Assembly (NCBI RefSeq): GCF_028736175.1
Contig: NZ_CP117880.1
Span: forward strand, 1,612,001 to 1,676,000
From: Sphingobacterium oryzagri
Lineage (GTDB): Bacteria; Bacteroidota; Bacteroidia; Sphingobacteriales; Sphingobacteriaceae
Direction of reading: 5' to 3'
Length of the DNA: 64,000 nucleotides
The translations under genes were made by a program, and so were the position numbers. The stretch's first letter is position 1, and every line of letters starts with the position of its first letter. The notes under the pieces are model-generated. The model ran no database searches. It was not told the origin of the DNA and worked only from the letters and a program-made list of their open reading frames with translations. This document shows, piece by piece, positions 9,258 through 15,914 of this stretch.

Positions 9258-10085
9258 ATGAATTTATTTGAAATATTCGATTCTGTAACGAAGGTAGACC
9301 CGGAGTTCAACGAGCGTATAAGTCCTCGTCGCGAGGCCATCCGTAATATGATGTCTTTCGGTAAAAAAGTATCTGTTGCCGCAATGCCTTTCGTCATAGG
9401 CGACCTATTTAAACGTGCTTATGGACAAACTCCAACGGATGTGAATGGTGTATTAAATTATGCCCTAACGTTGGAGTATCTTGAAGCAGAATATTATACC
9501 ATTGGTGCCAATGCGTCGGGCTTAGTACCAACGGGCAGACCAATTGGTGCGATTACTACGATTCGCGATCATGAAATTGCCCATGTGGCTTTTTTAAAGC
9601 AGGTGCTTGGAAACGCTGCGGTAGCCAAACCTGAATTTGACTTCACCGCTGGCGGTACATTTGCTGATGTATTCAGCAATTACGATACCTTTTTGGCGCT
9701 GGCGCAAGCTTTTGAAGACACAGGTGTACGCGCGTACAAAGGTCAAGCAGGCATATTAAAAGGAAATCAGGTGGTGTTAACGGCAGCTTTGCAAATACAC
9801 TCTGTCGAGGCACGGCATGCATCGCACATTCGTCAGATGCGTAGAGCGCGTGGTGGTGCAGCAGCCCAACAAAAGCCTTGGATTACAGGTGCTAATGATT
9901 CAGGTATTGGTGCTGCCGTTGATCCGGTTTATGCAGGTGAGGATGAAAAAGTACAGGCGGGGGTAGATATTACAACGTTAAATGGTGTGAGCGGTAAGAT
10001 TTCTGTTGCGGCAGCCACACAATCTTTTGACGAGCCATTAGCGGCGACTGCTGTACTTAATATTGCATCGCTTTTTATAAAATAA
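9258..10085 (+). CDS. Ferritin-like domain protein (paralogue)
   Basis: 275 residues. It shows the same helix motifs as its upstream neighbour (YALTLEYLEAEYY, IRDHEIAHVAFL, VEARHASHIRQM) and so the same Glu/His metal-site layout. The N-terminus has RREAIRNMMSFGKK and a hydrophobic segment (VAAMPFVIGDLF) that could be an unusual signal or membrane anchor; a clear Tat RRxFLK motif is absent. It follows the first ferritin-like gene by 22 bases, so they are co-transcribed. A C-terminal extension of about 70 residues beyond the helical bundle has no recognised domain. Confidence 0.87.
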   Translation: MNLFEIFDSVTKVDPEFNERISPRREAIRNMMSFGKKVSVAAMPFVIGDLFKRAYGQTPTDVNGVLNYALTLEYLEAEYYTIGANASGLVPTGRPIGAITTIRDHEIAHVAFLKQVLGNAAVAKPEFDFTAGGTFADVFSNYDTFLALAQAFEDTGVRAYKGQAGILKGNQVVLTAALQIHSVEARHASHIRQMRRARGGAAAQQKPWITGANDSGIGAAVDPVYAGEDEKVQAGVDITTLNGVSGKISVAAATQSFDEPLAATAVLNIASLFIK

Positions 10086-10116
10086 AGGTAGCAGGGTAAC
10101 GGTTGATGTAGGGTAA

Positions 10117-10147
10117 GGTTCGTTTCTTTTGAAACGGACCTTTTTTT
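10117..10147 (+). terminator. Rho-independent terminator after the ferritin-like genes
   Basis: Arms GGTTCGTTTC (10117-10126) and GAAACGGACC (10131-10140), with one G-T wobble and a TTTT loop, are followed by seven T. The stop codon is 32 bases upstream. Confidence 0.85.
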
Positions 10148-10212
10148 ATGATCTATAAAAGAAATTAAAGGGATTAAACTTTACCAGTTTCTTGTAAAAG
10201 GAGATTGACGAT

Positions 10213-10385
10213 TGCGTTCACAACTCTGCATAGCGCTGATAAAACAGATTGACCTCAGCGAGGTCATATGTCTGTAGTAAATTAAGCTGACTTATTTTCG
10301 ACTCCTGTAGGAGTCGTATATCGCTATTGTCCCTTTCCGGGACGGGGACTTCCTTTTGAAGGCCAAAAGGAAGCAAAAGCCTTTT
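10213..10385 (+). repeat. Spacer module X1 of array A
   Basis: It starts at TGCGTTCACAACTCTGCATA and contains, in order, hairpins TGACCTC-AGC-GAGGTCA, CGACTCC-TGTA-GGAGTCG, GTCCC-TTTCC-GGGAC and CTTCCTTTTG-AAGGC-CAAAAGGAAG. It is nearly identical to X2. Confidence 0.85.
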
Positions 10386-10549
10386 GTTTCATCGAGGCGA
10401 TTTTTCGCACCATCCTTCTCACACAAGCCAATTGACGCGCAGGCTAGAATGACAGGTCAAATTTTTTTGAATAAATTTGACCTATAATTCTTATGCCTTC
10501 CCAACACATAACCCGCGTCAATTGCTTGTTTTCTATCGCTTGATGAAAC
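10386..10549 (+). repeat. Palindromic core 1 (variant central hairpin)
   Basis: Ends GTTTCATC and GATGAAAC. The central stem differs from every other copy: AGGTCAAATTT (10454-10464) pairs with AAATTTGACCT (10473-10483), whereas the others have AAATTGTTAT...ATAACAATTT. Both arms have changed and complementarity is kept. Confidence 0.88.
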
Positions 10550-10952
10550 GTTGATGATGTTATTTGCAGAGTGTTTGATAACGCTTGCGTTCACAAATTT
10601 GCAAATCGATAAATTAAAATGTTTCATGTAGTGGTGGGGAAAAAACGATATGCGAGGGCTTTTTGTGTTGAGGGTAAAGCCTAGGAATCATATCGAAATC
10701 CCATGTAAGGGTTTCGATTTTATTCCAGCTTTGTGAGCCTATTGCTTTTTGTGTGATGGCTTCGTGCGACAAACCACCTTCATGAGACAAGAGAACCTTG
10801 CTTCCTTGGGTTCTTCCAAGGAAGGCCTTGCCGCGGCGAGCGGCGGAAAGTTTTGTGGGAGGGAAAAAGATCGTCTCCACATACTTTTTGTCCCTCGCCG
10901 GGACGTGGCAATACTTTTTGTCTGGACACAAAAAGTATTCAAAAAAGTCCTT
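10550..10952 (+). repeat. Spacer module Y1 of array A
   Basis: About 400 bases. Hairpins: ATCGAAATCCC (10692-10702) with GGGTTTCGAT (10709-10718), one bulged base; CTTCCTTGG (10801-10809) with CCAAGGAAG (10816-10824); AATACTTTTTGT (10910-10921) with ACAAAAAGTATT (10928-10939), perfect 12-bp arms. Confidence 0.85.
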
Positions 10953-11119
10953 GTTTCATCTAGGCGATTTTTTCGCACAATCCTTTTCACACAAGCCAAT
11001 TGACGCGCAGGCTAGAAATTGTTATAAAAAAATCCTTTTGTATTTTTTTATAACAATTTCTCATGCCTTCCCAGCGCACGACCTGCGTCAATTGCTTGTT
11101 TTCCATCGCTTGATGAAAC
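10953..11119 (+). repeat. Palindromic core 2 (reference copy)
   Basis: Nested arms: GTTTCATC with GATGAAAC at the ends; CAAGCCAATTGACGCGCAGG with CCTGCGTCAATTGCTTG further in; and the centre AAATTGTTATAAAAAAAT (11016-11033) with ATTTTTTTATAACAATTT (11042-11059), a perfect 18-bp stem with an 8-base loop. Confidence 0.9.
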
Positions 11120-11523
11120 GTTGATGACGTAGCTCGCGAAGCGTTTTATATTGCAAGCGTTCACGATTTCGCAAAGCGATAAATAAAAATGTCTCATGTA
11201 GTGGAGGAAAAAAAACGATATGCGAGGGCTTTTTGTGGGAAGGATAAAGCCTAGGAATCATATCGAAATCCCCTGTAAGGGTTTCGATGTTATTCCAGCT
11301 TCGTGAGCATATTGCTTTTTGTGTGATGGCTTTGTGCGACAAACCACATTCAGGAGACAGGAGAACCTTGCTTCCTTGGGTTCTTCCAAGGAAGGCCTTG
11401 CCGCGGCGAGCGGCGGAAAGGTTTGTGGGAGGGAAAAAGATCGTTTCAACTTACTTTGTTGTCCCTCGCCAGGACGGGACAATACTTTTTGTCTGGACAC
11501 AAAAAGTATTCAAAAAAGTCCTT
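11120..11523 (+). repeat. Spacer module Y2 of array A
   Basis: A near-copy of Y1 with scattered substitutions. The CTTCCTTGG/CCAAGGAAG and AATACTTTTTGT/ACAAAAAGTATT hairpins are both kept exactly. Confidence 0.85.
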
Positions 11524-11690
11524 GTTTCATCGAGGCGATTTTTCGCACGAATCCTTCCCACACAAGCCAATTGCCGCGCAGGCTAGAAATTGTTATAAAA
11601 AAATCCTTTTGTATTTTTTTATAACAATTTCTTATGCCTTCCCAGCGCACGACCTGCGTCAATTGCTTGTTTTCCATCGCTTGATGAAAC
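11524..11690 (+). repeat. Palindromic core 3
   Basis: Same structure as core 2, including the perfect 18-bp central stem. Differences are single bases, for example TTGCCGCGCAGG in place of TTGACGCGCAGG. Confidence 0.88.
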
Positions 11691-11900
11691 ATTGATGATG
11701 TTGTTTGCAGAGCGTTAATTAACACTATGCGTTCACAACTCTGCATAGCGCTGATAAAACAGATTGACCTCAGCGAGGTCATATATTTATAGAAAATACT
11801 GTTTTCTTTTTTTCGACTCCTGTAGGAGTCGTATATCGCTATTGTCCCTTTCCGGGACGGGGACTTCCTTTTGAAGGCCAAAAGGAAGCAAAAGCCTTTT
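11691..11900 (+). repeat. Spacer module X2 of array A
   Basis: Hairpins: TGACCTC (11765-11771) with GAGGTCA (11775-11781); CGACTCC (11814-11820) with GGAGTCG (11825-11831); GTCCC/GGGAC (11844-11858); CTTCCTTTTG (11864-11873) with CAAAAGGAAG (11879-11888). Confidence 0.85.
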
Positions 11901-12066
11901 GTTTCATCGAGGCGATTTGTCGCACGGATCCTTCCCACACAAGCCAACTGACGCGCAGGCTAGAAATTGTTATAAAAAATCCTTTTGTATTTTTTAATAA
12001 CAATTTCTCATGCCTTCCCAGCGCACGACCTGCGTCAATTGCTTGTTTTCCATCGCTTGATGAAAC
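11901..12066 (+). repeat. Palindromic core 4
   Basis: Same ends and inner arms as core 2. The central stem has slightly shortened A and T runs, with one bulge. Confidence 0.87.
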
Positions 12067-12250
12067 GTTAATAACGCAAGCGTTCACCACTTGGTATAGC
12101 GCTTTTAAAAACGGCTGACCTCAGCGAGGTCATATATTTATAGAAAATACTGTTTTCTTTTTTTCGACTCCTGTAGGAGTCGTATATCGCTATTGTCGTT
12201 TTCCGGGATGGGGACTCCTTTTGAAGGCCAAAAGGAAGCAAAAGCCTTTA
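12067..12250 (+). repeat. Spacer module X3 of array A (diverged)
   Basis: It keeps TGACCTC-AGC-GAGGTCA and CGACTCC-TGTA-GGAGTCG exactly, but GTCCC...GGGAC has become GTCGTTTTCCGGGAT and lost its stem, which suggests decay at the array edge. Confidence 0.8.
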
Positions 12251-12270
12251 GTTACATCGCTTGATGAAAC
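12251..12270 (+). repeat. Deleted palindromic core 5 (20-base remnant)
   Basis: At the position where a core should follow module X3, only GTTACATCGCTTGATGAAAC remains: a changed left end joined directly to the right end. About 145 bases of the palindrome interior are missing. Confidence 0.7.
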
Positions 12271-12365
12271 ATTGCTGGCGTTAATCGCGGAGCGCTTAGT
12301 TACCCTTACATTCACGATTTTGCTTCGTTCTGAAATGTAATTTTCGAGGTTGAACTATCGCTAAA

Positions 12366-12404
12366 AACAAAGCAACCTACTCTTGCGAAGTAGGTTGCTT
12401 TGTT
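12366..12404 (-). terminator. Terminator of the sigma/anti-sigma operon
   Basis: Perfect 15-bp arms AACAAAGCAACCTAC (12366-12380) and GTAGGTTGCTTTGTT (12390-12404) with a 9-base loop. On the minus strand the stem runs into TTTTTAG. It lies 18 bases past the anti-sigma stop. Confidence 0.85.
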
Positions 12405-12422
12405 ATCTTGTAAGTGATCTCT

Positions 12423-13247
12423 CTAGATATTGCCGATCACAAATAAATCAGACAGCGTAGGGGTAGGGCTTCCGCCTTCTTTCTCTAAGGTAATTGCGAA
12501 AGCTTGCGCGGCAGGTATATTATGCATTTTGTGCATGTTATCTTCAGATGCTAACGGCAATATGCCAGCATCAACGGGTTGCCCATCGACAATGGCCCAT
12601 AGTTGATATTGTTTTCCGGCTGGCGCTTGCGGCAATTTACCGGCAGTAAGGTAAACATTTGCGCTTTCGGTATCCCAAAGCACCACGGCTTTAAGACCTG
12701 GATGGCTTTCAACACCAGCAAGTGCGACAGTTTTCACCGAAGGGCGCTGTAACAGCTCCCAACGGCTGTTGGCTTCGCTTAGTTTATCTTCCGTCTGCGT
12801 ATGCGCAGCGATAGCCTCATCTAAAGCGTCTTTGCTCGTTTGGTGTTCGCGCAGCATAAATATGTTGCCCCCGATGCTCAAGGCCAGTAATACCGTTGCT
12901 GCAATCGCTAACGTTTGGTTATCTCGCTGTACCGGTAGTTTCCTTACTTTTGGCGTGTTTTCTGACGCCTCGTTTGTAGTTGCCTGATGCTCTTCTAGTG
13001 CAGGGGCAGTAGAAGGAATAGGTGTAGAAGCAATTTTGCTCCAAATCTCATCCTTCATCGCCGGTGCTGGCGCAATAGCTTGCTCGGTCGCAAAATCTTC
13101 TAATAACAATTGCGCATCCAAGATCGCTTGCTGTACTTCGGGATTTTTTTGACGCACACAATCCAGTATACTCACTTCCTCCTCGGTAGCAAGCCCTAAG
13201 ACATAGGCTTCAATAATTCCTGACGATATGTATTCCTTGATATCCAC
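12423..13247 (-). CDS. Anti-sigma factor, RskA type
   Basis: 274 residues. The N-terminal helical part (about 1-90, IIEAYVLGLATEEEVSILDC) should bind the sigma factor in the cytoplasm. A single membrane helix follows at about 110-132 (LAIAATVLLALSIGGNIFML), then a short coiled segment and a C-terminal periplasmic RskA domain (AVVLWDTESANVYLTAG, GKQYQLWAIVDGQPVDAG). It is encoded 2 bases after the sigma factor gene. The N-terminal Cys-rich zinc motif of other anti-sigma families is absent. It probably holds the sigma factor inactive until an envelope signal releases it. Confidence 0.9.
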   Translation of the reverse strand: MDIKEYISSGIIEAYVLGLATEEEVSILDCVRQKNPEVQQAILDAQLLLEDFATEQAIAPAPAMKDEIWSKIASTPIPSTAPALEEHQATTNEASENTPKVRKLPVQRDNQTLAIAATVLLALSIGGNIFMLREHQTSKDALDEAIAAHTQTEDKLSEANSRWELLQRPSVKTVALAGVESHPGLKAVVLWDTESANVYLTAGKLPQAPAGKQYQLWAIVDGQPVDAGILPLASEDNMHKMHNIPAAQAFAITLEKEGGSPTPTLSDLFVIGNI

Positions 13248-13249
13248 AG

Positions 13250-13837
13250 CTATTGTTGTTCGTTTAATATGACCCTAAGCTGCAATAATGCAGCACGTAC
13301 CCGCGTTTTTACCGTTCCTAACGGAATTGATAAGTTATCCGCTATTTCCTGTTGGGTATAACCTTCATAGTAAGCCATCTCAATAAGACGTCTCCAATCC
13401 GGTTTCAATTTATCCAACACATTGTTTAATCCAATAAAATCTATTTTATCCACTTGATCCATAACCGCGTAATGATGCGTTTCAGTACTATTTACGACAT
13501 CTGGGAGCGATTGGTTTTTTTGTTCGTTCTGAACGCTTTTGGACTTGATATAATCGATAGATGTATTTCGGGCAATATTAATCATCCAGGTGTATAAGCG
13601 ACCCTTCTCTTGATTAAAAAGCGCAACATGGTTCCAGATTTTTACAAATACATCCTGTATCACTTCGTCTGCATAATTTTTGTGCAACACGATACGTGTC
13701 ACTACCCCATATAATGCTCCCGAGTAATTATCGTAAAGATAATTAAACGCGCGTTGATCTCTTTTCTTTAATAAAGAAATCAGGTCGTCTTCGGATAGGT
13801 AGTGTATTGGACTCAAACAGTTTGCTATTTGTGTCAA
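13250..13837 (-). CDS. ECF RNA polymerase sigma factor, SigK-like
   Basis: Up to 195 residues. Region 2 is seen in ADEVIQDVFVKIWNH and GRLYTWMINIARN, region 4 in YTQQEIADNLSIPLGTVKTRV, the DNA-binding helix-turn-helix. There is no ATG at the N-terminus: the first possible start is TTG at 13837, and a second TTG at 13816 gives a 188-residue protein starting near SPIHYLSEDD. A TATATTTG element on the minus strand (13842-13835) overlaps the first TTG, so the 13816 start may be the real one. Its likely regulon includes the flanking ferritin-like, MsrB and fasciclin genes; this is inference from position and a shared motif. Confidence 0.9.
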   Translation of the reverse strand: MTQIANCLSPIHYLSEDDLISLLKKRDQRAFNYLYDNYSGALYGVVTRIVLHKNYADEVIQDVFVKIWNHVALFNQEKGRLYTWMINIARNTSIDYIKSKSVQNEQKNQSLPDVVNSTETHHYAVMDQVDKIDFIGLNNVLDKLKPDWRRLIEMAYYEGYTQQEIADNLSIPLGTVKTRVRAALLQLRVILNEQQ

Positions 13838-13932
13838 ATATAACCATTTGGCGCAATAAAAAAAGTAAAGTGTGTTTTTTCTTTTTTTTTCAATCTGTTT
13901 GCCGACAACTATCGTAAGTAAAAATAAAAAAG

Positions 13933-14475
13933 ATGAGAAAGTTCAATAACCATAGCCTTTTCGTTTTGTCCATGCTCTTTGGCTTCTTGATGCACGGATC
14001 TGTTGCCTCAGCGCAACAAGCGAAGGCAATCGCAAATCCGTATTATAGTCGGGTTGATACGACAACGTTGGAGGTCAGCAATAGCGTTTGGAAAAAGATT
14101 TTACCGGCAGATCTTTACAGCGTAGCACGTGAAGGGGCAACCGAGCAAGCATTTACAGGTGTTTACAACGATTTTGATGGTAAAGGAACCTACTATTGCG
14201 CCGTTTGCGGCAATGCTTTGTTTCGCTCTACAGCAAAATTTGCAACCACTTGTGGTTGGCCATCGTTTTACGAGCCCATGCGCGACGGCTCCGTTTTTTA
14301 CGAAGACGATTACAGCTATAACATGCACCGTATTGAGGTACGCTGCGGTCGTTGCGACTCGCATCTCGGCCACGTGTTTGATGATGGGCCTGCCGTCACA
14401 GGCAAGCGTTACTGCATGAACTCCATTAGTTTAACTTTTGAAGCCGATAGCCCAAAAAATAAATTTAAAAAATAA
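13933..14475 (+). CDS. msrB: Peptide-methionine (R)-S-oxide reductase, secreted
   Basis: 180 residues with a signal peptide (hydrophobic segment ending SVASAQ). Zinc ligands are Cys89 and Cys92 (YYCAVCGNALF) and Cys138 and Cys141 (VRCGRCDSHLGHVFDDG). The catalytic Cys161 lies in KRYCMNSISL, and Cys107 in TCGWPSF is a candidate resolving residue. It reduces methionine-R-sulfoxide in periplasmic proteins. It is divergent from the sigma factor gene and followed by the fasciclin gene 66 bases later. The whole neighbourhood points to envelope oxidative stress. Confidence 0.95.
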   Translation: MRKFNNHSLFVLSMLFGFLMHGSVASAQQAKAIANPYYSRVDTTTLEVSNSVWKKILPADLYSVAREGATEQAFTGVYNDFDGKGTYYCAVCGNALFRSTAKFATTCGWPSFYEPMRDGSVFYEDDYSYNMHRIEVRCGRCDSHLGHVFDDGPAVTGKRYCMNSISLTFEADSPKNKFKK

Positions 14476-14499
14476 ATCCAAGCTCACGCACTACTCGTA
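14476..14499 (+). promoter_or_regulatory. Candidate ECF (SigK-type) promoter of the fasciclin gene
   Basis: ATCCAAG (14476-14482), 13 bases, CGTA (14496-14499), 42 bases before the ATG. It has the same motif and exact spacing as 8447-8470 before the ferritin-like genes. The msrB upstream region has CGTA (13913-13916) but not the ATCCAAG part. Confidence 0.4.
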
Positions 14500-14541
14500 A
14501 ATTATAGAAACGAATACATAAATTATATAAATAGAAACAAG

Positions 14542-15102
14542 ATGAAAAGAACAACCTTATGGGCATCCGCATTACTTGCCATCGCCTTAACACAGCAAAT
14601 AGGAACTGCACAAGCACAAGAGAAAACAGTTATGGTGGGCGGTGCGCCGATGTATCCATCAAAAAACATTGTTGAAAATGCCGTTAATTCAAAAGATCAC
14701 ACTACCCTTGTAGCGGCTGTTAAAGCTGCCGGACTGGTTGAAACATTGTCTAGCGCAGGTCCGTTCACTGTTTTCGCGCCTACCAATGCTGCATTCGATA
14801 TGTTACCGAAGGGAACGGTAGAAACTTTGGTAAAACCGGAAAATAAAGCTAAGTTGACAAACATACTGACTTACCATGTGGTAGCAGGTAATCATCCGGC
14901 AGAAGAGTTATGGGCGTTAACTAAAAAAGGTAAAGGTAAAGCGAGTTTAACAACGGTGGCTGGCGAAAAATTGACTCTTTGGACAAAAGGTGACAAACTT
15001 TATGTTCGGGATGCCAAAGGAAATGATGCTTTGGTCAGTATTTCCAACGTGAAGCAATCAAACGGCGTTATCCACGTGATTGACAAAGTGTTAATGCCGT
15101 AA
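14542..15102 (+). CDS. Secreted fasciclin-domain protein
   Basis: 186 residues with a signal peptide ending GTAQAQ. One fasciclin (FAS1) domain covers most of the mature protein: NIVENAVNSKDHTTLVAAVKA, then AGPFTVFAPTNAAFDMLP (the H1 motif), LTYHVVAG, and the C-terminal NGVIHVIDKVLMP (H2 motif). FAS1 proteins act in adhesion or as stress-induced envelope proteins; the bacterial role is not well defined. It is the last gene before a strong terminator and has its own candidate ECF promoter. Confidence 0.93.
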   Translation: MKRTTLWASALLAIALTQQIGTAQAQEKTVMVGGAPMYPSKNIVENAVNSKDHTTLVAAVKAAGLVETLSSAGPFTVFAPTNAAFDMLPKGTVETLVKPENKAKLTNILTYHVVAGNHPAEELWALTKKGKGKASLTTVAGEKLTLWTKGDKLYVRDAKGNDALVSISNVKQSNGVIHVIDKVLMP

Positions 15103-15142
15103 GACGGTTTATTTTTATAACTAAACAATCAATTTTGACAGG

Positions 15143-15174
15143 ATCCCTTTGTGTAAAAGCAAAGGGATTTTTTT
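15143..15174 (+). terminator. Rho-independent terminator after the fasciclin gene
   Basis: Perfect arms ATCCCTTTG (15143-15151) and CAAAGGGAT (15160-15168) with an 8-base loop and a T run to 15174. It separates the stress genes from the carotenoid operon. Confidence 0.88.
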
Positions 15175-15181
15175 ATTTATG

Positions 15182-15199
15182 TAGTTTATTTGTAAACTA
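15182..15199 (+). promoter_or_regulatory. Palindromic candidate operator of the carotenoid operon
   Basis: Perfect inverted repeat TAGTTTA-TTTG-TAAACTA, 41 bases before the MarR ATG. Its size and symmetry fit binding by a MarR-family dimer, so autoregulation of the operon is likely. Confidence 0.5.
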
Positions 15200-15239
15200 T
15201 TTTATCTCCTTAATGTTTATTAGTATACTTATATACATT

Positions 15240-15911
15240 ATGGACTACAGGTTATTAAAAGATGTGATCGGTCTACTTGAACATTTTCACGAGGAAAATG
15301 GCGATGCAACCGGCGCGACAGCGATTGATAGTTTCAAGTTGTGGCTATTCAACAAAATGCATGGCCAGAAGCTTGAACAGCCTGAACCTGAATGGGAGGG
15401 CAAGCAGCAAGGACGATCGGTGGAAAGTGTAATCAGTACCTTGTTTGTGCACTTAAACCGGTACGCCAAAATGTACGCTAAGTCTGCGATAGAAGATTCT
15501 ATGTTTTCTACCCAAGAGGAATTTATTTATCTGATCAATTTAGAGGCCTATGGTCCGATGGGCAAAATGGAGCTGATAAAACGGAATATTCAAGAAAAGC
15601 CGGTGGGTATGCAAATTATCCAGAGGCTGTTGGCGCATGGCTGGGTAGAGCAACGCGCGTCGACAACGGATAAACGTAGCAAGATTATCGCTATTACGGA
15701 GGAAGGCTTGCGCGCGTTGAACGTGCAGATGCCTCAAATACGGCGCGCTACACAGATTGTAACGGGCAATTTGCAATATGAAGAAAAGATTGAATTAATT
15801 CGCTTATTAACGAAGTTAGATCAGTTCCATAAACCCATTTTCCAAGCAAACAACAACCGATCGGATTTGTTGAATATGGTGTTTGACGAACATTTAACGC
15901 TTAAAAACTAA
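15240..15911 (+). CDS. MarR-family transcriptional regulator of the carotenoid operon
   Basis: 223 residues from ATG 15240. The frame is open back to a TTG at 15135, but that would place the fasciclin terminator and the palindrome inside the gene, so ATG 15240 is preferred. A winged-helix domain covers about residues 95-190 (GPMGKMELIKRN, then QIIQRLLAHGWVEQRASTTDKRSKIIAITEEG, the wing). The N-terminal ~60 residues are an extension beyond a typical ~145-residue MarR. It sits 3 bases before crtI, an arrangement common in Bacteroidota carotenoid clusters. The ligand is unknown. Confidence 0.88.
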   Translation: MDYRLLKDVIGLLEHFHEENGDATGATAIDSFKLWLFNKMHGQKLEQPEPEWEGKQQGRSVESVISTLFVHLNRYAKMYAKSAIEDSMFSTQEEFIYLINLEAYGPMGKMELIKRNIQEKPVGMQIIQRLLAHGWVEQRASTTDKRSKIIAITEEGLRALNVQMPQIRRATQIVTGNLQYEEKIELIRLLTKLDQFHKPIFQANNNRSDLLNMVFDEHLTLKN

Positions 15912-15914
15912 GCT

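Larger units (their letters stand above)
10213..12300 (+). repeat. Repeat array A: palindromic cores alternating with hairpin spacer modules
   Basis: About 2.1 kb without a credible gene. The order is X1-core-Y1-core-Y2-core-X2-core-X3-deleted core. All units have the same orientation, and the same modules recur at 47545-49050. The core is a ~165-bp imperfect palindrome; X and Y are two spacer types made of successive short hairpins. The array lies between the terminators of the convergent ferritin-like and anti-sigma genes. No transposase, target duplication or known repeat name is visible. Orientation is given arbitrarily as the sequenced strand. Confidence 0.9.

Noticed and set aside
10213..12300. 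CRISPR array
   Set aside because: Repeats are 165-400 bases long, spacing units are themselves repeats, and no cas genes are present.
10213..12300. Integron cassette array with attC-like palindromes
   Set aside because: No integrase gene, no GTTRRRY/RYYYAAC core sites, and the units between palindromes have no credible genes.
10213..12300. Protein-coding ORFs of 60-145 codons in the repeats (for example minus strand 11510-11947)
   Set aside because: They run across hairpins and module borders, occur on both strands, have no consistent frame between copies and no domain.
15135..15239. N-terminal extension of the MarR regulator from a TTG start
   Set aside because: It would contain the fasciclin terminator and the operator palindrome.
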